Shown one piece after another: positions 1 through 8,663 of a stretch of DNA of 64,000 bases. The notes under the pieces are model-generated. The model saw only the letters and a program-made list of their open reading frames with translations. It did no database searches and had not been told where the DNA came from. The DNA comes from an uncultured Campylobacterales bacterium (GTDB lineage: Bacteria > Campylobacterota > Campylobacteria > Campylobacterales > Arcobacteraceae): NCBI GenBank assembly GCA_947503785.1, contig CANNFB010000011.1:1-64000 (forward strand), written 5' to 3'. The position numbers and the translations under genes were made by a program. The stretch's first letter is position 1; each line of letters begins with the position of its first letter.

Positions 1-19
1 TTTTTTAGCCCTTTTTTTA

Positions 20-964
20 CTATTTATATGAACTCTTATTAAAATATATCCCTAAATTAAATCTTATTGCATATCTTGGTTTGAAATTATCATCATAACT
101 ATAATAGTTTTCAGGAATACTATCTACATATAACCAGTTTTTTATATAGTGTCTATATTTGATTTGAGCACTATGTCTTTTTAATCTAAGGTTAGTATCA
201 ATATTATCAATATTTGAGCTAAAACTATACGTTAAATGATTTTTAGCATCAATTTTTTGCTTTAGATGAATAGATGGTAATATTTGACTATCTCTACTTT
301 CACTTGAATGCCAATAGTATTCAGTATATTGATGAAGTGAATAATAATCATTAAACTTTTTTACAACTTCATAATAGGAAGTTGTTTCTAATTTTTTAAT
401 TACTGATTGTTTTACATCTTGGCCTATAACGAAATCTAAACCATTTACATCTTCCCATGTTTTCTTTGCACTAAGTTTTATAAATGGATCTAATTTCGAT
501 CTTAATTTTATTCCAACCTTTGCTTTAAGTTCTGCATATTTTTTTAATGTTTGATAACTAAGTGCTAAATTGAAATCATCATTTTTATTAGAATTCTTTT
601 TTTCAATATAATCTTTATTTTCATCTATATCATCGCTTTCAAAAACTAATCTAAATTTATCTTTTAATTTTGGTAATTTTAATTTTATCTTTACTCTTTG
701 ATCAAAGTTTATATTATCATGTTGATTTTGAAAAGCTGATAACTCTATTAATCCATATGCAGAAGCATACTCTTTTCTATTTATGATAGTATCTTCATCA
801 TTCATTAAATTGTCTACATTAGTTGACAAACTAACTATATAATTATGGATATCTTTTCTATGATCATTTGTATCGGAAATAAAGGTTTCTAGGAAAGAAG
901 GTTCTTCTTTTGCTAAAACATTTATACTATTTATTAGGATTAAGGGTAATAATAATTTTTTCAT
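20..964 (-). CDS. secreted protein, probable outer-membrane beta-barrel, function unknown
   Basis: 314 aa. I do not recognise a family. Residues 1-18 form a signal peptide (MKKLLLPLILINSINVLA, then KEE). The mature part alternates charged and hydrophobic residues in strand-like segments (for example KIKLKLPKLKDKFRLVF) and ends in RFNLGIYFNKSSYK, rich in aromatics. This suggests a barrel or lipid-facing beta protein, although the last residue is Lys rather than the Phe typical of BAM substrates. It lies 27 bases downstream of the yihY-like gene on the same strand and could be the last gene of the long minus-strand operon. The ATG is preceded by AT-rich sequence with no strong ribosome site. 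Function remains open; an alternative is a periplasmic soluble protein. Confidence 0.7.
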   Translation of the reverse strand: MKKLLLPLILINSINVLAKEEPSFLETFISDTNDHRKDIHNYIVSLSTNVDNLMNDEDTIINRKEYASAYGLIELSAFQNQHDNINFDQRVKIKLKLPKLKDKFRLVFESDDIDENKDYIEKKNSNKNDDFNLALSYQTLKKYAELKAKVGIKLRSKLDPFIKLSAKKTWEDVNGLDFVIGQDVKQSVIKKLETTSYYEVVKKFNDYYSLHQYTEYYWHSSESRDSQILPSIHLKQKIDAKNHLTYSFSSNIDNIDTNLRLKRHSAQIKYRHYIKNWLYVDSIPENYYSYDDNFKPRYAIRFNLGIYFNKSSYK

Positions 965-991
965 GATTTATTGTACATTAGTACATATTAA

Positions 992-1789
992 TTATTCTAT
1001 ATTTTTATTAAGTAATGCTTTTAAATTTAACTTATGACACATTTTTATCCCATATAAATAAATTATCCATGATATATAAATCCAAAGAAATGTAAATAAT
1101 AATGTCGCTAATGAACCATAAATTGTTGTATATGTTTTATTATAAATTACATAGTATATAAATAAGTTTTTAGTAATTGAAAGGCTTATTAGTGTCATTA
1201 ATGATGAAACTAAAGCTGCTTTATTATCTATCTTTCTATTTACGCTTAGTTTAAATAAAGAATAGAATAGTAACCAAGAAAATAAATATGATATAAATAT
1301 ATTAAAAAGATTGTTATTATAAATAGAAATCATAATATTTAGAGCTATAAATATTATAGGAATTAAAACTAAAAATATAGAATAAAAAATAAATGAAATA
1401 TGAATTGATTTTCTTTTTGTTTTATGTATTTTATTTACTATATATTCATAATCTTTAATAAACATAATAAATACAAAAAGCATATAAACAATTCCAAGAG
1501 TGCCTAATTGACTTGAGTTTGATATATAGTTTTTTAAAGAACTAACTATATCTTTCGAATGTGTAGGGTTTATCATATCAAAGATGTAAGAGGTAAATAT
1601 TTCTAAGTAGCTATCAAACTCTTGGAAATTTGATACTATTGCAATAAGAAGTGCAATAATAGGTAGAATTGAAAATATAGTAAAAAAGCTTAGTGATGCT
1701 GCATAATATGTAGTATCATCATTAAAAAAAGAATCTAAAAGATTTAGAGTTTTTTTAGTTAAACTTTTTTTACTATTATTTTCATTCAT
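992..1789 (-). CDS. YihY/BrkB family inner-membrane protein
   Basis: 265 aa, close to the usual family length. The N-terminus carries the family signature: a soluble helix followed by TYYAASLSFFTIFSILPIIALLIAI at residues 27-51, which matches the A-SLS-ytl-s-lP core of YihY/BrkB/UPF0761 proteins. About six hydrophobic segments follow, as expected for this integral membrane family. The biochemical role of the family is not settled; the old link to RNase BN was withdrawn. It starts 7 bases after the glcD-like stop codon, so it is probably cotranscribed with it. Confidence 0.85.
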   Translation of the reverse strand: MNENNSKKSLTKKTLNLLDSFFNDDTTYYAASLSFFTIFSILPIIALLIAIVSNFQEFDSYLEIFTSYIFDMINPTHSKDIVSSLKNYISNSSQLGTLGIVYMLFVFIMFIKDYEYIVNKIHKTKRKSIHISFIFYSIFLVLIPIIFIALNIMISIYNNNLFNIFISYLFSWLLFYSLFKLSVNRKIDNKAALVSSLMTLISLSITKNLFIYYVIYNKTYTTIYGSLATLLFTFLWIYISWIIYLYGIKMCHKLNLKALLNKNIE

Positions 1790-1796
1790 AATTTCA

Positions 1797-3182
1797 TTAT
1801 AATCCCATTTTATTTGGATTTAAAATATTTTTTGGATCAAAAGCTTTTTTAATACTTCTAAATAGCTCCATTTCAGCTTCATTAAAAGCAATTGACATAA
1901 ATGGAGCTTTTGATGTTCCTATTCCATGCTCACCACTTAATGTTCCACCCATATCAACAACTAATTGGAATATCTCTTCAATTGCTTTATGTCCATCTTC
2001 CATCTCTTTTTCATTGTCTTTATCTTTTACCATTACATTAACATGAATATTTCCATCACCTGCATGACCAAAACATGGAACTTGGAAACCATATTTATCT
2101 CCAATAGCATAAATAGCTGCTAGTGCTTCTGGAAGCATAGATCTTGGAACTGAGATATCTTCATTTAATTTTTTTGTTCCGTATATTGTAACAGCTGGAG
2201 ATGCATTTCTTCTTGCAAACCAAAGTTTATTACCTTCTTCTTCATTTTCAGCAATTATAAATTCACTAGCACCATTTTCTTTAAATGATTCATTTAGTGT
2301 ATTTAGCTGGAAAGTTACTTCATCTTCAAGGTTTCCATCTACATCACCAATTAAAATTGCACCAGCTTCTTCTGGTAAATCTACATTTAACTTATCTCTT
2401 AATGCTTTAATTACTAGTGCATCTAAGAATTCCATGGCAACTGGATTTGCACCTTTTGCAAGTGATTTAAATACTGCATTCATTGCATTTTCAACACTTG
2501 GAAAGATTCCCATATAAGTTTTTTTGTGTCTTGGTTTTGGAATTAATTTTAATGTAATTTCTGTGATTACAGCTAAAGTACCTTCGCTTGCTATTAAAAT
2601 TCCAGCAGTATTATATCCAGCTACATCTTTAATAGTTTTTTTACCTGCTTTTATAATTTCACCATTTGGTAAAACAGCTCTTAATGCCATTACATAATCT
2701 TTTGTAATACCATATTTTGCAGCTCTCATACCTCCTGCATTCTCAGAAACATTTCCACCTAAAGTAGAATAGTTCTCACTAGCAGGATCTGGCGGATAAA
2801 ATAATCCAACAGCTTCAACAGCTTTTTGAAAATCCATATTAATAAGTCCTGGTTGAACAACTCCAACCATATTTTCCATATCTATTTCAAGAAGTTTATC
2901 CATATGTCTTTCAAGTGAAAGTGTAATTCCACCATTTGCTGGAAGTGCTCCACCTGTAAATCCAGAACCTGCACCTCTTGGAACAATAATAACTTCATGT
3001 TCATTACAATATTTTAAGATTTCTGAGATTTCTTGTTCATTTCTTGGAAAAACAACTGCATCTGGTTCAAACCTTGATTTTGTTGCATCATAAGAATATG
3101 CAATTAAGTGAGCTTTGTCACTTTTCATATTTTCTTCGCCAACAATTTTTGATATGAAATCTAAATGTTTTTGCTCAATCAT
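1797..3182 (-). CDS. glcD: FAD-linked oxidase, GlcD-type (glycolate/D-lactate dehydrogenase-like)
   Basis: 461 aa. The N-terminal FAD_binding_4 (PCMH) domain is seen at about residues 40-220, with the FAD motif PRGAGSGFTGG at 68-78 and the GGNVSENAGG loop near 142. The C-terminal FAD-oxidase domain contains GHAGDGNIHVN near residue 375 and SGEHGIG near 415, both diagnostic of GlcD, DLD and LDHD enzymes. It should oxidise a 2-hydroxy acid such as glycolate or D-lactate. The partner subunits GlcE and GlcF are not in the window; in Campylobacterota glcD often stands without glcE. Its ATG overlaps the stop of the pgbA-like gene by one base (TAATG), which indicates translational coupling. The exact substrate cannot be read from sequence. 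Confidence 0.9.
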   Translation of the reverse strand: MIEQKHLDFISKIVGEENMKSDKAHLIAYSYDATKSRFEPDAVVFPRNEQEISEILKYCNEHEVIIVPRGAGSGFTGGALPANGGITLSLERHMDKLLEIDMENMVGVVQPGLINMDFQKAVEAVGLFYPPDPASENYSTLGGNVSENAGGMRAAKYGITKDYVMALRAVLPNGEIIKAGKKTIKDVAGYNTAGILIASEGTLAVITEITLKLIPKPRHKKTYMGIFPSVENAMNAVFKSLAKGANPVAMEFLDALVIKALRDKLNVDLPEEAGAILIGDVDGNLEDEVTFQLNTLNESFKENGASEFIIAENEEEGNKLWFARRNASPAVTIYGTKKLNEDISVPRSMLPEALAAIYAIGDKYGFQVPCFGHAGDGNIHVNVMVKDKDNEKEMEDGHKAIEEIFQLVVDMGGTLSGEHGIGTSKAPFMSIAFNEAEMELFRSIKKAFDPKNILNPNKMGL

Positions 3183-4168
3183 TATTTTAATCCTAATATT
3201 TTTTTATAATATTGATCATATGTCAAGTTTTCTCTATCTGAAAATATTTCTAGATCTAAATTTGAAGTTTCAATATCTGTAACTCTAGTATAAAATGGCA
3301 TTTCAGTTTTTTTAGCATTATAAGATATTTTATAACTTGTTAATACTTTTAAAGTTTTTGTATCTAAAACATAAATATTTTGATTTGCAACTATAAAAAT
3401 AGTTCCTAAATTTTGAGAAATTGCATATTTTTGGATATATTTTTTTGTTAAATAAGGCATATTATCTTGTTTAAGTTTTGTAGCAAATATATCTGAATGC
3501 AAGAAGTTGTTATATTTAAAGTTTTCTCTAATTGTTTGAAAAGTATCTAAATCTGGTGCAATTAAAAGTGATGCAGTATATAAATAGTTTAAAACTAAAA
3601 TATCATTTTTTTCTACATTTCTATTAGATGTTGGAATTGCATTTTGAACTAAGTCATTAAACTTTGAAAACTTAATTACTGATGTTGATTCATTTGATTC
3701 AATAACTTCTGCATTTGCAACGATTAATCTCTTGTCATTGTCATAGATATGAATTACAACACCACTTTGACCAATAATAAGATTACCAACATTTATTGTT
3801 GTTTTATTATCTTCAACGCCATCTACTTTTACACCAATTGGTTTAAAAGATAATTGTCTTTGTGTGTTTGTATTCTCTTGAATTTGAACTTGTTGAACTT
3901 GATTTGACTCTATTCTTCTATCATTTGTTAATAAGTATTGATAGCTTAGATTATTTTGTTCTGAATCTATTTTTATATCTAGAATGCTCCAGCCCATTTT
4001 TTTCATTTGTTCAAGTGAATATTTACTTTGACAAGCTCCACCATCTAATGGTGCAGTTTCAATTGTAGAGGGCGAACTCCAGTCTTTTTTGAAACAAACA
4101 GTTGTTTTTGCATTTGCTACTGTAATTGATAATAATATTGTTATACTAATTAGTAAAAGTTTATTCAT
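3182..4168 (-). CDS. PgbA-like secreted protein with plasminogen-binding N-terminal domain
   Basis: 328 aa from the ATG chosen here. That ATG starts a clean signal peptide (MNKLLLISITILLSITVANA) and follows a TAGGAT ribosome site; an in-frame upstream ATG at 4222 would only add a charged leader overlapping bcp. After a short Cys-containing region and a Gln/Asn-rich linker, residues from about 100 match the PgbA_N fold of Helicobacter and Campylobacter proteins. Visible landmarks are KPIGVKV, LLIAPDLDTFQTIRENF, FLHSDIFATKL and LGTIFIVANQNIYVLDTKTLKVL. In H. pylori pgbA adjoins glcD, as here. Plasminogen binding is known only for the Helicobacter protein, whose Lys-rich tail is absent here, so a general envelope role is more likely. 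Confidence 0.8.
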   Translation of the reverse strand: MNKLLLISITILLSITVANAKTTVCFKKDWSSPSTIETAPLDGGACQSKYSLEQMKKMGWSILDIKIDSEQNNLSYQYLLTNDRRIESNQVQQVQIQENTNTQRQLSFKPIGVKVDGVEDNKTTINVGNLIIGQSGVVIHIYDNDKRLIVANAEVIESNESTSVIKFSKFNDLVQNAIPTSNRNVEKNDILVLNYLYTASLLIAPDLDTFQTIRENFKYNNFLHSDIFATKLKQDNMPYLTKKYIQKYAISQNLGTIFIVANQNIYVLDTKTLKVLTSYKISYNAKKTEMPFYTRVTDIETSNLDLEIFSDRENLTYDQYYKKILGLK

Positions 4169-4181
4169 TTTATTTATCCTA

Positions 4182-4688
4182 TTAATTTGATTGTAATTCT
4201 TGAAGTTTTTCTTTAACTTCATTTACATGTAAAATTTCTATTTTTTCACCTTTTACAGTTTTCTTTTTTCTTACACTTACTTTTTCCCAAACAGCAGCAA
4301 TCTTTCCTTCTGGCGAGATAATAAAAGTACTTCTTACTACTCCCATATATTCTTTCCCCATGAATTTTTTAAGTTGCCATACTCCATAATCTTCACAAAT
4401 CTTTTTATCTTCATCTGCAAGTAATGTAATTGATAAATCATGCTTTTCAATAAATTTTCTATGTTTTGCAGTATCATCTGGAGAAACTCCCAAAATAACA
4501 GCGTCTAAATCATCAAATTCTAAATGAGATGTCGTAAAGTCACAAGCTTGAGTTGTGCATCCTGGTGTTAAATCTTTTGGATAAAAATATAATACTATCC
4601 ATTTTCCATCTAAATCTCTTGAACAAATCTCTACATCATCTTGATTTGGTGCACAAAAATCTGGTGCTTTATTTCCTACTTCTAACAT
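4182..4688 (-). CDS. bcp: thioredoxin-dependent thiol peroxidase, Bcp/PrxQ peroxiredoxin
   Basis: 168 aa. Reduces hydroperoxides with electrons from thioredoxin. Residues 35-51 read FYPKDLTPGCTTQACDF, placing the peroxidatic Cys at 44 and the resolving Cys at 49, the five-residue spacing typical of the alpha-type 2-Cys Bcp subgroup. The AhpC/TSA fold continues with VILGVSPDD and the later arginine segment VVRSTFIISPEGKI. It is in a minus-strand run 21 bases downstream of cmoA and 13 bases upstream of the pgbA-like start. Length and motifs are normal. Confidence 0.95.
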   Translation of the reverse strand: MLEVGNKAPDFCAPNQDDVEICSRDLDGKWIVLYFYPKDLTPGCTTQACDFTTSHLEFDDLDAVILGVSPDDTAKHRKFIEKHDLSITLLADEDKKICEDYGVWQLKKFMGKEYMGVVRSTFIISPEGKIAAVWEKVSVRKKKTVKGEKIEILHVNEVKEKLQELQSN

Positions 4689-4709
4689 ATAATTAAATCC
4701 TTTAGTTTT

Positions 4710-5417
4710 CTATTTTATTGCAATAAATGTTGCGAAATTTACCCATTTAAAAATTGTCTCACAATATGAGAATCCTGCGTCTAATATCATTTTTTTGTTT
4801 TCTTCTTCTGTATATGGTATTAAAACATTTTCTAAAGCTTCTCTTTTTTGAGATATCTCAAATTCTGAGTAGCCTTGTGTTTTTTTAAATTCATAATATT
4901 CATCTATACTTTGTTTGTTTAATTTTGAATTTGAAGATATTACTTTTTCACTAAAAATAAATATTCCTTCATCTTTTAATGAATTAAAAACTTTTTTCAC
5001 TAATTTTTCTCTTTGAAGTGGTCTTATAAATTGTAATGTATAGTTTGAGAGAATTAGTTTGGCATTTGTATAATTTACATCATGTAAATCTGAATTAATC
5101 AACTCAATATCTACACCAAATGCTTTAGCTTTTTTTGCAGCTCTATTTAACATAGCAGTAGAATTATCAATACCAATTAGTTCTAAGTTATGCTCGCAAT
5201 GTTTACTTAACTCTATTAGAGTTGAAGCTGTAGAGCAACCTAAGTCATAAACCTTGTCTTTTTCATTTAAAAAATTACATGCAAAATTTATTGATAACCT
5301 TTGCATTTCTTTATAAAAAGGAACAGACCTGTTTAACATATCATCAAATACTGAAGCTACTTCTTCATCGAATTCGAACTGTTTTATTATTGATTTTTCA
5401 AATACTTTATCTACCAT
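4710..5417 (-). CDS. cmoA: carboxy-S-adenosyl-L-methionine synthase
   Basis: 235 aa. CmoA converts SAM and prephenate to carboxy-SAM, the donor used by CmoB to make uridine-5-oxyacetic acid at tRNA position 34. The CmoA signature [18 protein letters not shown] lies at residues 24-41, followed by the class I methyltransferase motif [11 protein letters not shown] at 57-67 and acidic loop [10 protein letters not shown]. Length matches the family (about 235-247 aa). The order tlyA-ribF-cmoA is also found in Campylobacter. cmoB is not in the window. Confidence 0.93.
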   Translation of the reverse strand: MVDKVFEKSIIKQFEFDEEVASVFDDMLNRSVPFYKEMQRLSINFACNFLNEKDKVYDLGCSTASTLIELSKHCEHNLELIGIDNSTAMLNRAAKKAKAFGVDIELINSDLHDVNYTNAKLILSNYTLQFIRPLQREKLVKKVFNSLKDEGIFIFSEKVISSNSKLNKQSIDEYYEFKKTQGYSEFEISQKREALENVLIPYTEEENKKMILDAGFSYCETIFKWVNFATFIAIK

Positions 5418-5460
5418 AGTATTATTTTATCTAAATGCTTATTAATAAGTATTTATAGTA

Positions 5461-6312
5461 TTATATTTTATTTATAAAATATTTTTTTGCTTCTTTAATA
5501 TCATTTAAAATCTGTTTTTTCAAAACTTCAAAACTTCCAAACTTTTTATTATCCCGCAGCTTCTCAAAAAACTTAATCTCTATTTCATAATCGTCATTGA
5601 TTATATTTTTATCAAAAATATGTGTTTCAACAGCATATGAACTATCTGTAGTAACTCTATGTCCTAAAAATGTGATTGAGTTATATTCGATATCATTTAA
5701 TATGGTTTTAGTAATATATACACCATCTTGAGGTAATAAAAAATCTTCTATTTTTAGATTTATTGTTGGAACGAAACTTTTAGAGCCTAAGCCTTGACCT
5801 TTGATTTGAGTTCCATAGATTTTATACTCTTTATTTAAAAGTTTGTTTGCTGTTTTTAAATCTCCATTTGAGATATATTCTCTAATAGTTCTTGAATGAA
5901 CTGATATATTATCTATTTGAAATTCATCAATTACTATAACTTCTCCATTAAAGATATTCTTTAATTGCTCAATGCAGTAGCCTCTGTTTTTACCAAAGCA
6001 AAAATCAAAACCTACTACTATTTTTTTTAATTTTGGGTATTCTTCATTTAAAAGCTCAATAAATTTATTACCTTCTAGATGTTTTATTTCTTCTAGTACA
6101 TAATAATAAATTGGATATTTTGAATACTCTTGTCTATATTTTTTGGGAGTTAGTGTTGCATATCCTGATTCGATTGATAAAATGGCACCATTACTATCAA
6201 GTTGTTTAAATAGTTCTTGATGAGCTGCATGCATTCCATCAAAGCCACCAATTGCTAAAGATGTTATTGTATTTTTATTTACTAAAGTAGAAAAGTTCTT
6301 CTTCATTTCCAT
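5461..6312 (-). CDS. ribF: bifunctional riboflavin kinase / FAD synthetase
   Basis: 283 aa. Makes FMN from riboflavin and then FAD. The N-terminal nucleotidyltransferase domain has GGFDGMHAAH at residues 22-31 (family motif G-F-D-G-x-H-x-x-H) and VGFDFCFGKNR near 100. The C-terminal riboflavin kinase domain carries GQGLGSKSFVPTINL near 173, the equivalent of the usual G-x-x-x-G-x-P-T-A/I-N motif. The start overlaps the end of tlyA by 38 bases; a second ATG two codons on is equally possible. At 283 aa it is slightly shorter than the common 300-315 aa. Confidence 0.93.
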   Translation of the reverse strand: MEMKKNFSTLVNKNTITSLAIGGFDGMHAAHQELFKQLDSNGAILSIESGYATLTPKKYRQEYSKYPIYYYVLEEIKHLEGNKFIELLNEEYPKLKKIVVGFDFCFGKNRGYCIEQLKNIFNGEVIVIDEFQIDNISVHSRTIREYISNGDLKTANKLLNKEYKIYGTQIKGQGLGSKSFVPTINLKIEDFLLPQDGVYITKTILNDIEYNSITFLGHRVTTDSSYAVETHIFDKNIINDDYEIEIKFFEKLRDNKKFGSFEVLKKQILNDIKEAKKYFINKI

Positions 6313-6994
6313 CTTTCCCTTGTAGTTTACTCATTGATGAATATTTTAATTTCCAATTTAATTGTTCTGTATAAGCTAAGAACTTTTCTCTTGCTTTAAC
6401 AATTGCTTTTTTATCTTTGACAACACCTTTTTTATCTCTTTTTACATTTGTTCCAACTTCAAATTGGGGCTTAAAAAGAATGATAATATCTTTAGACGAT
6501 AATCTATTTATATCTTCAATAATATACAAAATTGAAATAAATGAAACATCGCAAGTTACTACTTCAAATATTTCTTTACTCTTAAAATTTCTTATATCTG
6601 TATTTTCAAAAAATGAAATTCTATCTTCATTTTTTATTTTCTCATGAAGTTGATTTGAACCTACATCAACACATGTTACTTTTTTTGCATCATTAAGTAA
6701 TAGTATTTGCGTAAATCCACCCGTACTACTTCCAATATCTAGTGTATTTTTATTTGTAATTGATAAATTGTCTACTTCTTTTAATTCTTCTAAAAAGTAT
6801 TTTAGTTTATAAGCTGCACGGCTTACAAAAAAGTCATCTTCAAGTATTTTTATTTGTGAAGATTCATCAACATAAAAAGAACTTTTTTTTACTATTTTTC
6901 CATCAACTTCTATCTTGCCTGCTTTTATTAGCTCAGCTGCTTTATTTCTACTTTGGATATCATAATTTATTGTTATATATTGGTCTAATCTCAT
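6275..6994 (-). CDS. tlyA: TlyA family rRNA (cytidine-2'-O)-methyltransferase
   Basis: 239 aa. Residues 1-60 form an S4 RNA-binding domain starting MRLDQYITINYDIQSRNKAAELIKAGKI. An FtsJ-type SAM-binding domain follows, with LDIGSSTGGFTQILL at 85-99 and VTCDVSF near 144. TlyA enzymes methylate 2'-O of cytidines in rRNA and affect capreomycin sensitivity; the protein is also annotated as hemolysin A. It is the first gene of the minus-strand run and is divergent from the yigZ-like gene. It has the normal length of the short (type I) form, without the extra N-terminal residues of mycobacterial TlyA. Confidence 0.92.
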   Translation of the reverse strand: MRLDQYITINYDIQSRNKAAELIKAGKIEVDGKIVKKSSFYVDESSQIKILEDDFFVSRAAYKLKYFLEELKEVDNLSITNKNTLDIGSSTGGFTQILLLNDAKKVTCVDVGSNQLHEKIKNEDRISFFENTDIRNFKSKEIFEVVTCDVSFISILYIIEDINRLSSKDIIILFKPQFEVGTNVKRDKKGVVKDKKAIVKAREKFLAYTEQLNWKLKYSSMSKLQGKDGNEEELFYFSK

Positions 6995-7068
6995 TTTGGC
7001 ATTATAGTTAAATTTTTATCAAGACTACTTTATATATACTTTTATTAGACTACTTATTGGGAAATATA

Positions 7069-7638
7069 TTGAAATACGTTCAAAATGAATTTGAAAATAC
7101 TTATGAAGAAAAAAAATCTAAATTTATAGCATATTTTATGCCTTATGATAGATTTGATGAAGTTATGAAAAACTTAAAAGAAAAACACCCAAAAGCAAGA
7201 CACTTTGTTTATGCCTATAGATTTTTAAATCAATTTGATCAAATAGTAGAAAACTGTAGTGATGATGGAGAACCTAGAGGAACTTCTGGAAAACCTTCTC
7301 TTGCTGTTTTAAGTGGTGCACAAATAATAAATACTGCAGTTATAATAGTGAGATATTTTGGTGGAGTAAAACTAGGAACTGGTGGTTTGGTTCGTGCTTA
7401 TTCTTCAAGTGTAAATGAAGTTATAAATATTAGTGAATTATTTGAATATAAAAAGCTTATAGACAAACAACTTTATTGTGAATATAGTGAGCTTTCAAAG
7501 CTAGAATATTTATTAAAAGAAGAAAATATAAATATAAAATCAAAAGAGTTTTTAACAAATATTACTTTAAATATTGAACTAACTTTAATTGAATGGGAAG
7601 AACTTCTAATAAAATTACCAATTAATATAAAAACTTAA
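7069..7638 (+). CDS. YigZ/IMPACT family protein
   Basis: 189 aa from the TTG chosen here. The track through this region is open from another TTG at 7057, but a GGGAAA site at 7059-7064 sits well before the 7069 TTG, and the protein then begins MKYVQNEFENTYEEKKSKF as in relatives. The UPF0029 N-terminal domain contains the signature CSDDGEPRGTSGKP (about residues 63-76) and RYFGGVKLGTGGLVRAYS. A shorter C-terminal domain follows. YigZ/IMPACT proteins are linked to translation control, but the bacterial function is not established. It is a single gene between tlyA (divergent) and the gsp operon. Confidence 0.85.
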   Translation: MKYVQNEFENTYEEKKSKFIAYFMPYDRFDEVMKNLKEKHPKARHFVYAYRFLNQFDQIVENCSDDGEPRGTSGKPSLAVLSGAQIINTAVIIVRYFGGVKLGTGGLVRAYSSSVNEVINISELFEYKKLIDKQLYCEYSELSKLEYLLKEENINIKSKEFLTNITLNIELTLIEWEELLIKLPINIKT

Positions 7639-7703
7639 TAGTTTAAGATAATAAATAGTTATTATTATTACATTTTAATTACCTAAATAACAGTACTTCT
7701 TTA

Positions 7704-7736
7704 TATAATTTTAAATATAATAATAAAAAATAAAGG
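7704..7736 (+). promoter_or_regulatory. probable promoter and ribosome site of the type II secretion operon
   Basis: A TATAAT hexamer at 7704-7709 lies in the 105-base gap before gspG, with no clear -35 box, as is common in Campylobacterota. AAGG at 7733-7736 precedes the TTG start at 7744 by 7 bases and supports that start. Confidence 0.45.
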
Positions 7737-7743
7737 TTCAAAT

Positions 7744-8118
7744 TTGAAAAAAGCATTTTCTTTAATGGAATTAATGGTTGTAATCATAATATTAGGATTA
7801 TTAGCAGCATTTGTATTGCCAAACCTTACTGGGAAAAGTGAAGAAGCAAAAGATAAAATTGTATGCATTCAAATGAAAAGTATAGCCCAAACATTAAAAA
7901 TGTTTAAACTTGATACTTCTTCTTATCCTCAAACAGAAGAGGGATTAGATATTTTAACTAAAAAGAAATATTTTGAAGATGGAAAATTACCAAAAGATGC
8001 CTGGGGAAATAAATTTATTTATATTCAGAATGAAGATAGCTTTGATTTAGTTTCAATGGGTTCAGATAAAAAAGAGAACACAAAAGACGATATTTATTAC
8101 TCAAAGTGTAATAAATAA
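7744..8118 (+). CDS. gspG: type II secretion major pseudopilin GspG
   Basis: 124 aa, starting with TTG at a good ribosome site. The prepilin leader is only MKKA, followed by the hydrophobic helix FSLMELMVVIIILGLLAAFVLP with Glu at position +5. Residue -1 is Ala instead of the usual Gly. The rest is diagnostic of GspG: IKMKSIA-like helix, LDTSSYPQTEEGLDIL, DAWGNKFIYI and a C-terminal calcium-loop-like stretch SMGSDKKENTKDDI. It would form the body of the periplasmic pseudopilus after processing by a prepilin peptidase encoded elsewhere. It is the first gene of the operon, 2 bases before the next. Confidence 0.93.
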   Translation: MKKAFSLMELMVVIIILGLLAAFVLPNLTGKSEEAKDKIVCIQMKSIAQTLKMFKLDTSSYPQTEEGLDILTKKKYFEDGKLPKDAWGNKFIYIQNEDSFDLVSMGSDKKENTKDDIYYSKCNK

Positions 8119-8120
8119 AA

Positions 8121-8663
8121 ATGAGTTTAAATAGAGTAAAAAAAGCTTTTACTCTAATCGAACTTATCATTGTAATAATTTTAATATCTATTTCTTATTA
8201 TTTGATTTTCTCAAACTCTAATTTTAAAATTACGAATGAAAAAGAAAATATTTCTTTAATAAATATTAAAAAGTACTTATTAAATAATTTTCAGTATAAA
8301 AACGAGTTATCTCTAGTTTGTATAAATGAAAAATTAACTTGTTATATTAAGATTGATGGAATAATAAATAAAGAAGTTAAAATAGAAAATTTATTTGGGA
8401 ATAAACCAGATGTATATAAATATCAAAAAGAAGAACAAGTAATAGATTATGAATCAATTGATATTGACAATATTTCACAAGATGTAATCTTTGAATTAAA
8501 AATAGACAATGATTACAAGTTCAATGATGTGGTAGTTGATACTTTAAATGATAAAGTGTATTTATTTAATTCAATTTTTAGTAATGTAAAAATATATAAT
8601 TCTTTACAAGAAGTTTTTGAAACTTTTAATAAAAATCAATTAGAGGTTCAAGATGCTTTTTAA
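8121..8663 (+). CDS. minor pseudopilin, GspH-like position
   Basis: 180 aa. The leader MSLNRVKKA is followed by FTLIELIIVIILISISYYLIF, a class III prepilin helix with Glu at +5 and Ala at -1. The globular part has no motif I can assign to GspH with certainty; the name rests on its place between gspG and gspF. It overlaps gspF by 11 bases, so translation is coupled. Minor pseudopilins are expected to prime assembly of the T2SS pseudopilus. Confidence 0.75.
   Translation: MSLNRVKKAFTLIELIIVIILISISYYLIFSNSNFKITNEKENISLINIKKYLLNNFQYKNELSLVCINEKLTCYIKIDGIINKEVKIENLFGNKPDVYKYQKEEQVIDYESIDIDNISQDVIFELKIDNDYKFNDVVVDTLNDKVYLFNSIFSNVKIYNSLQEVFETFNKNQLEVQDAF

Noticed and set aside
4169-4222. Upstream ATG for the pgbA-like gene
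   Set aside because: It would place a charged segment before a clean signal peptide and overlap bcp.
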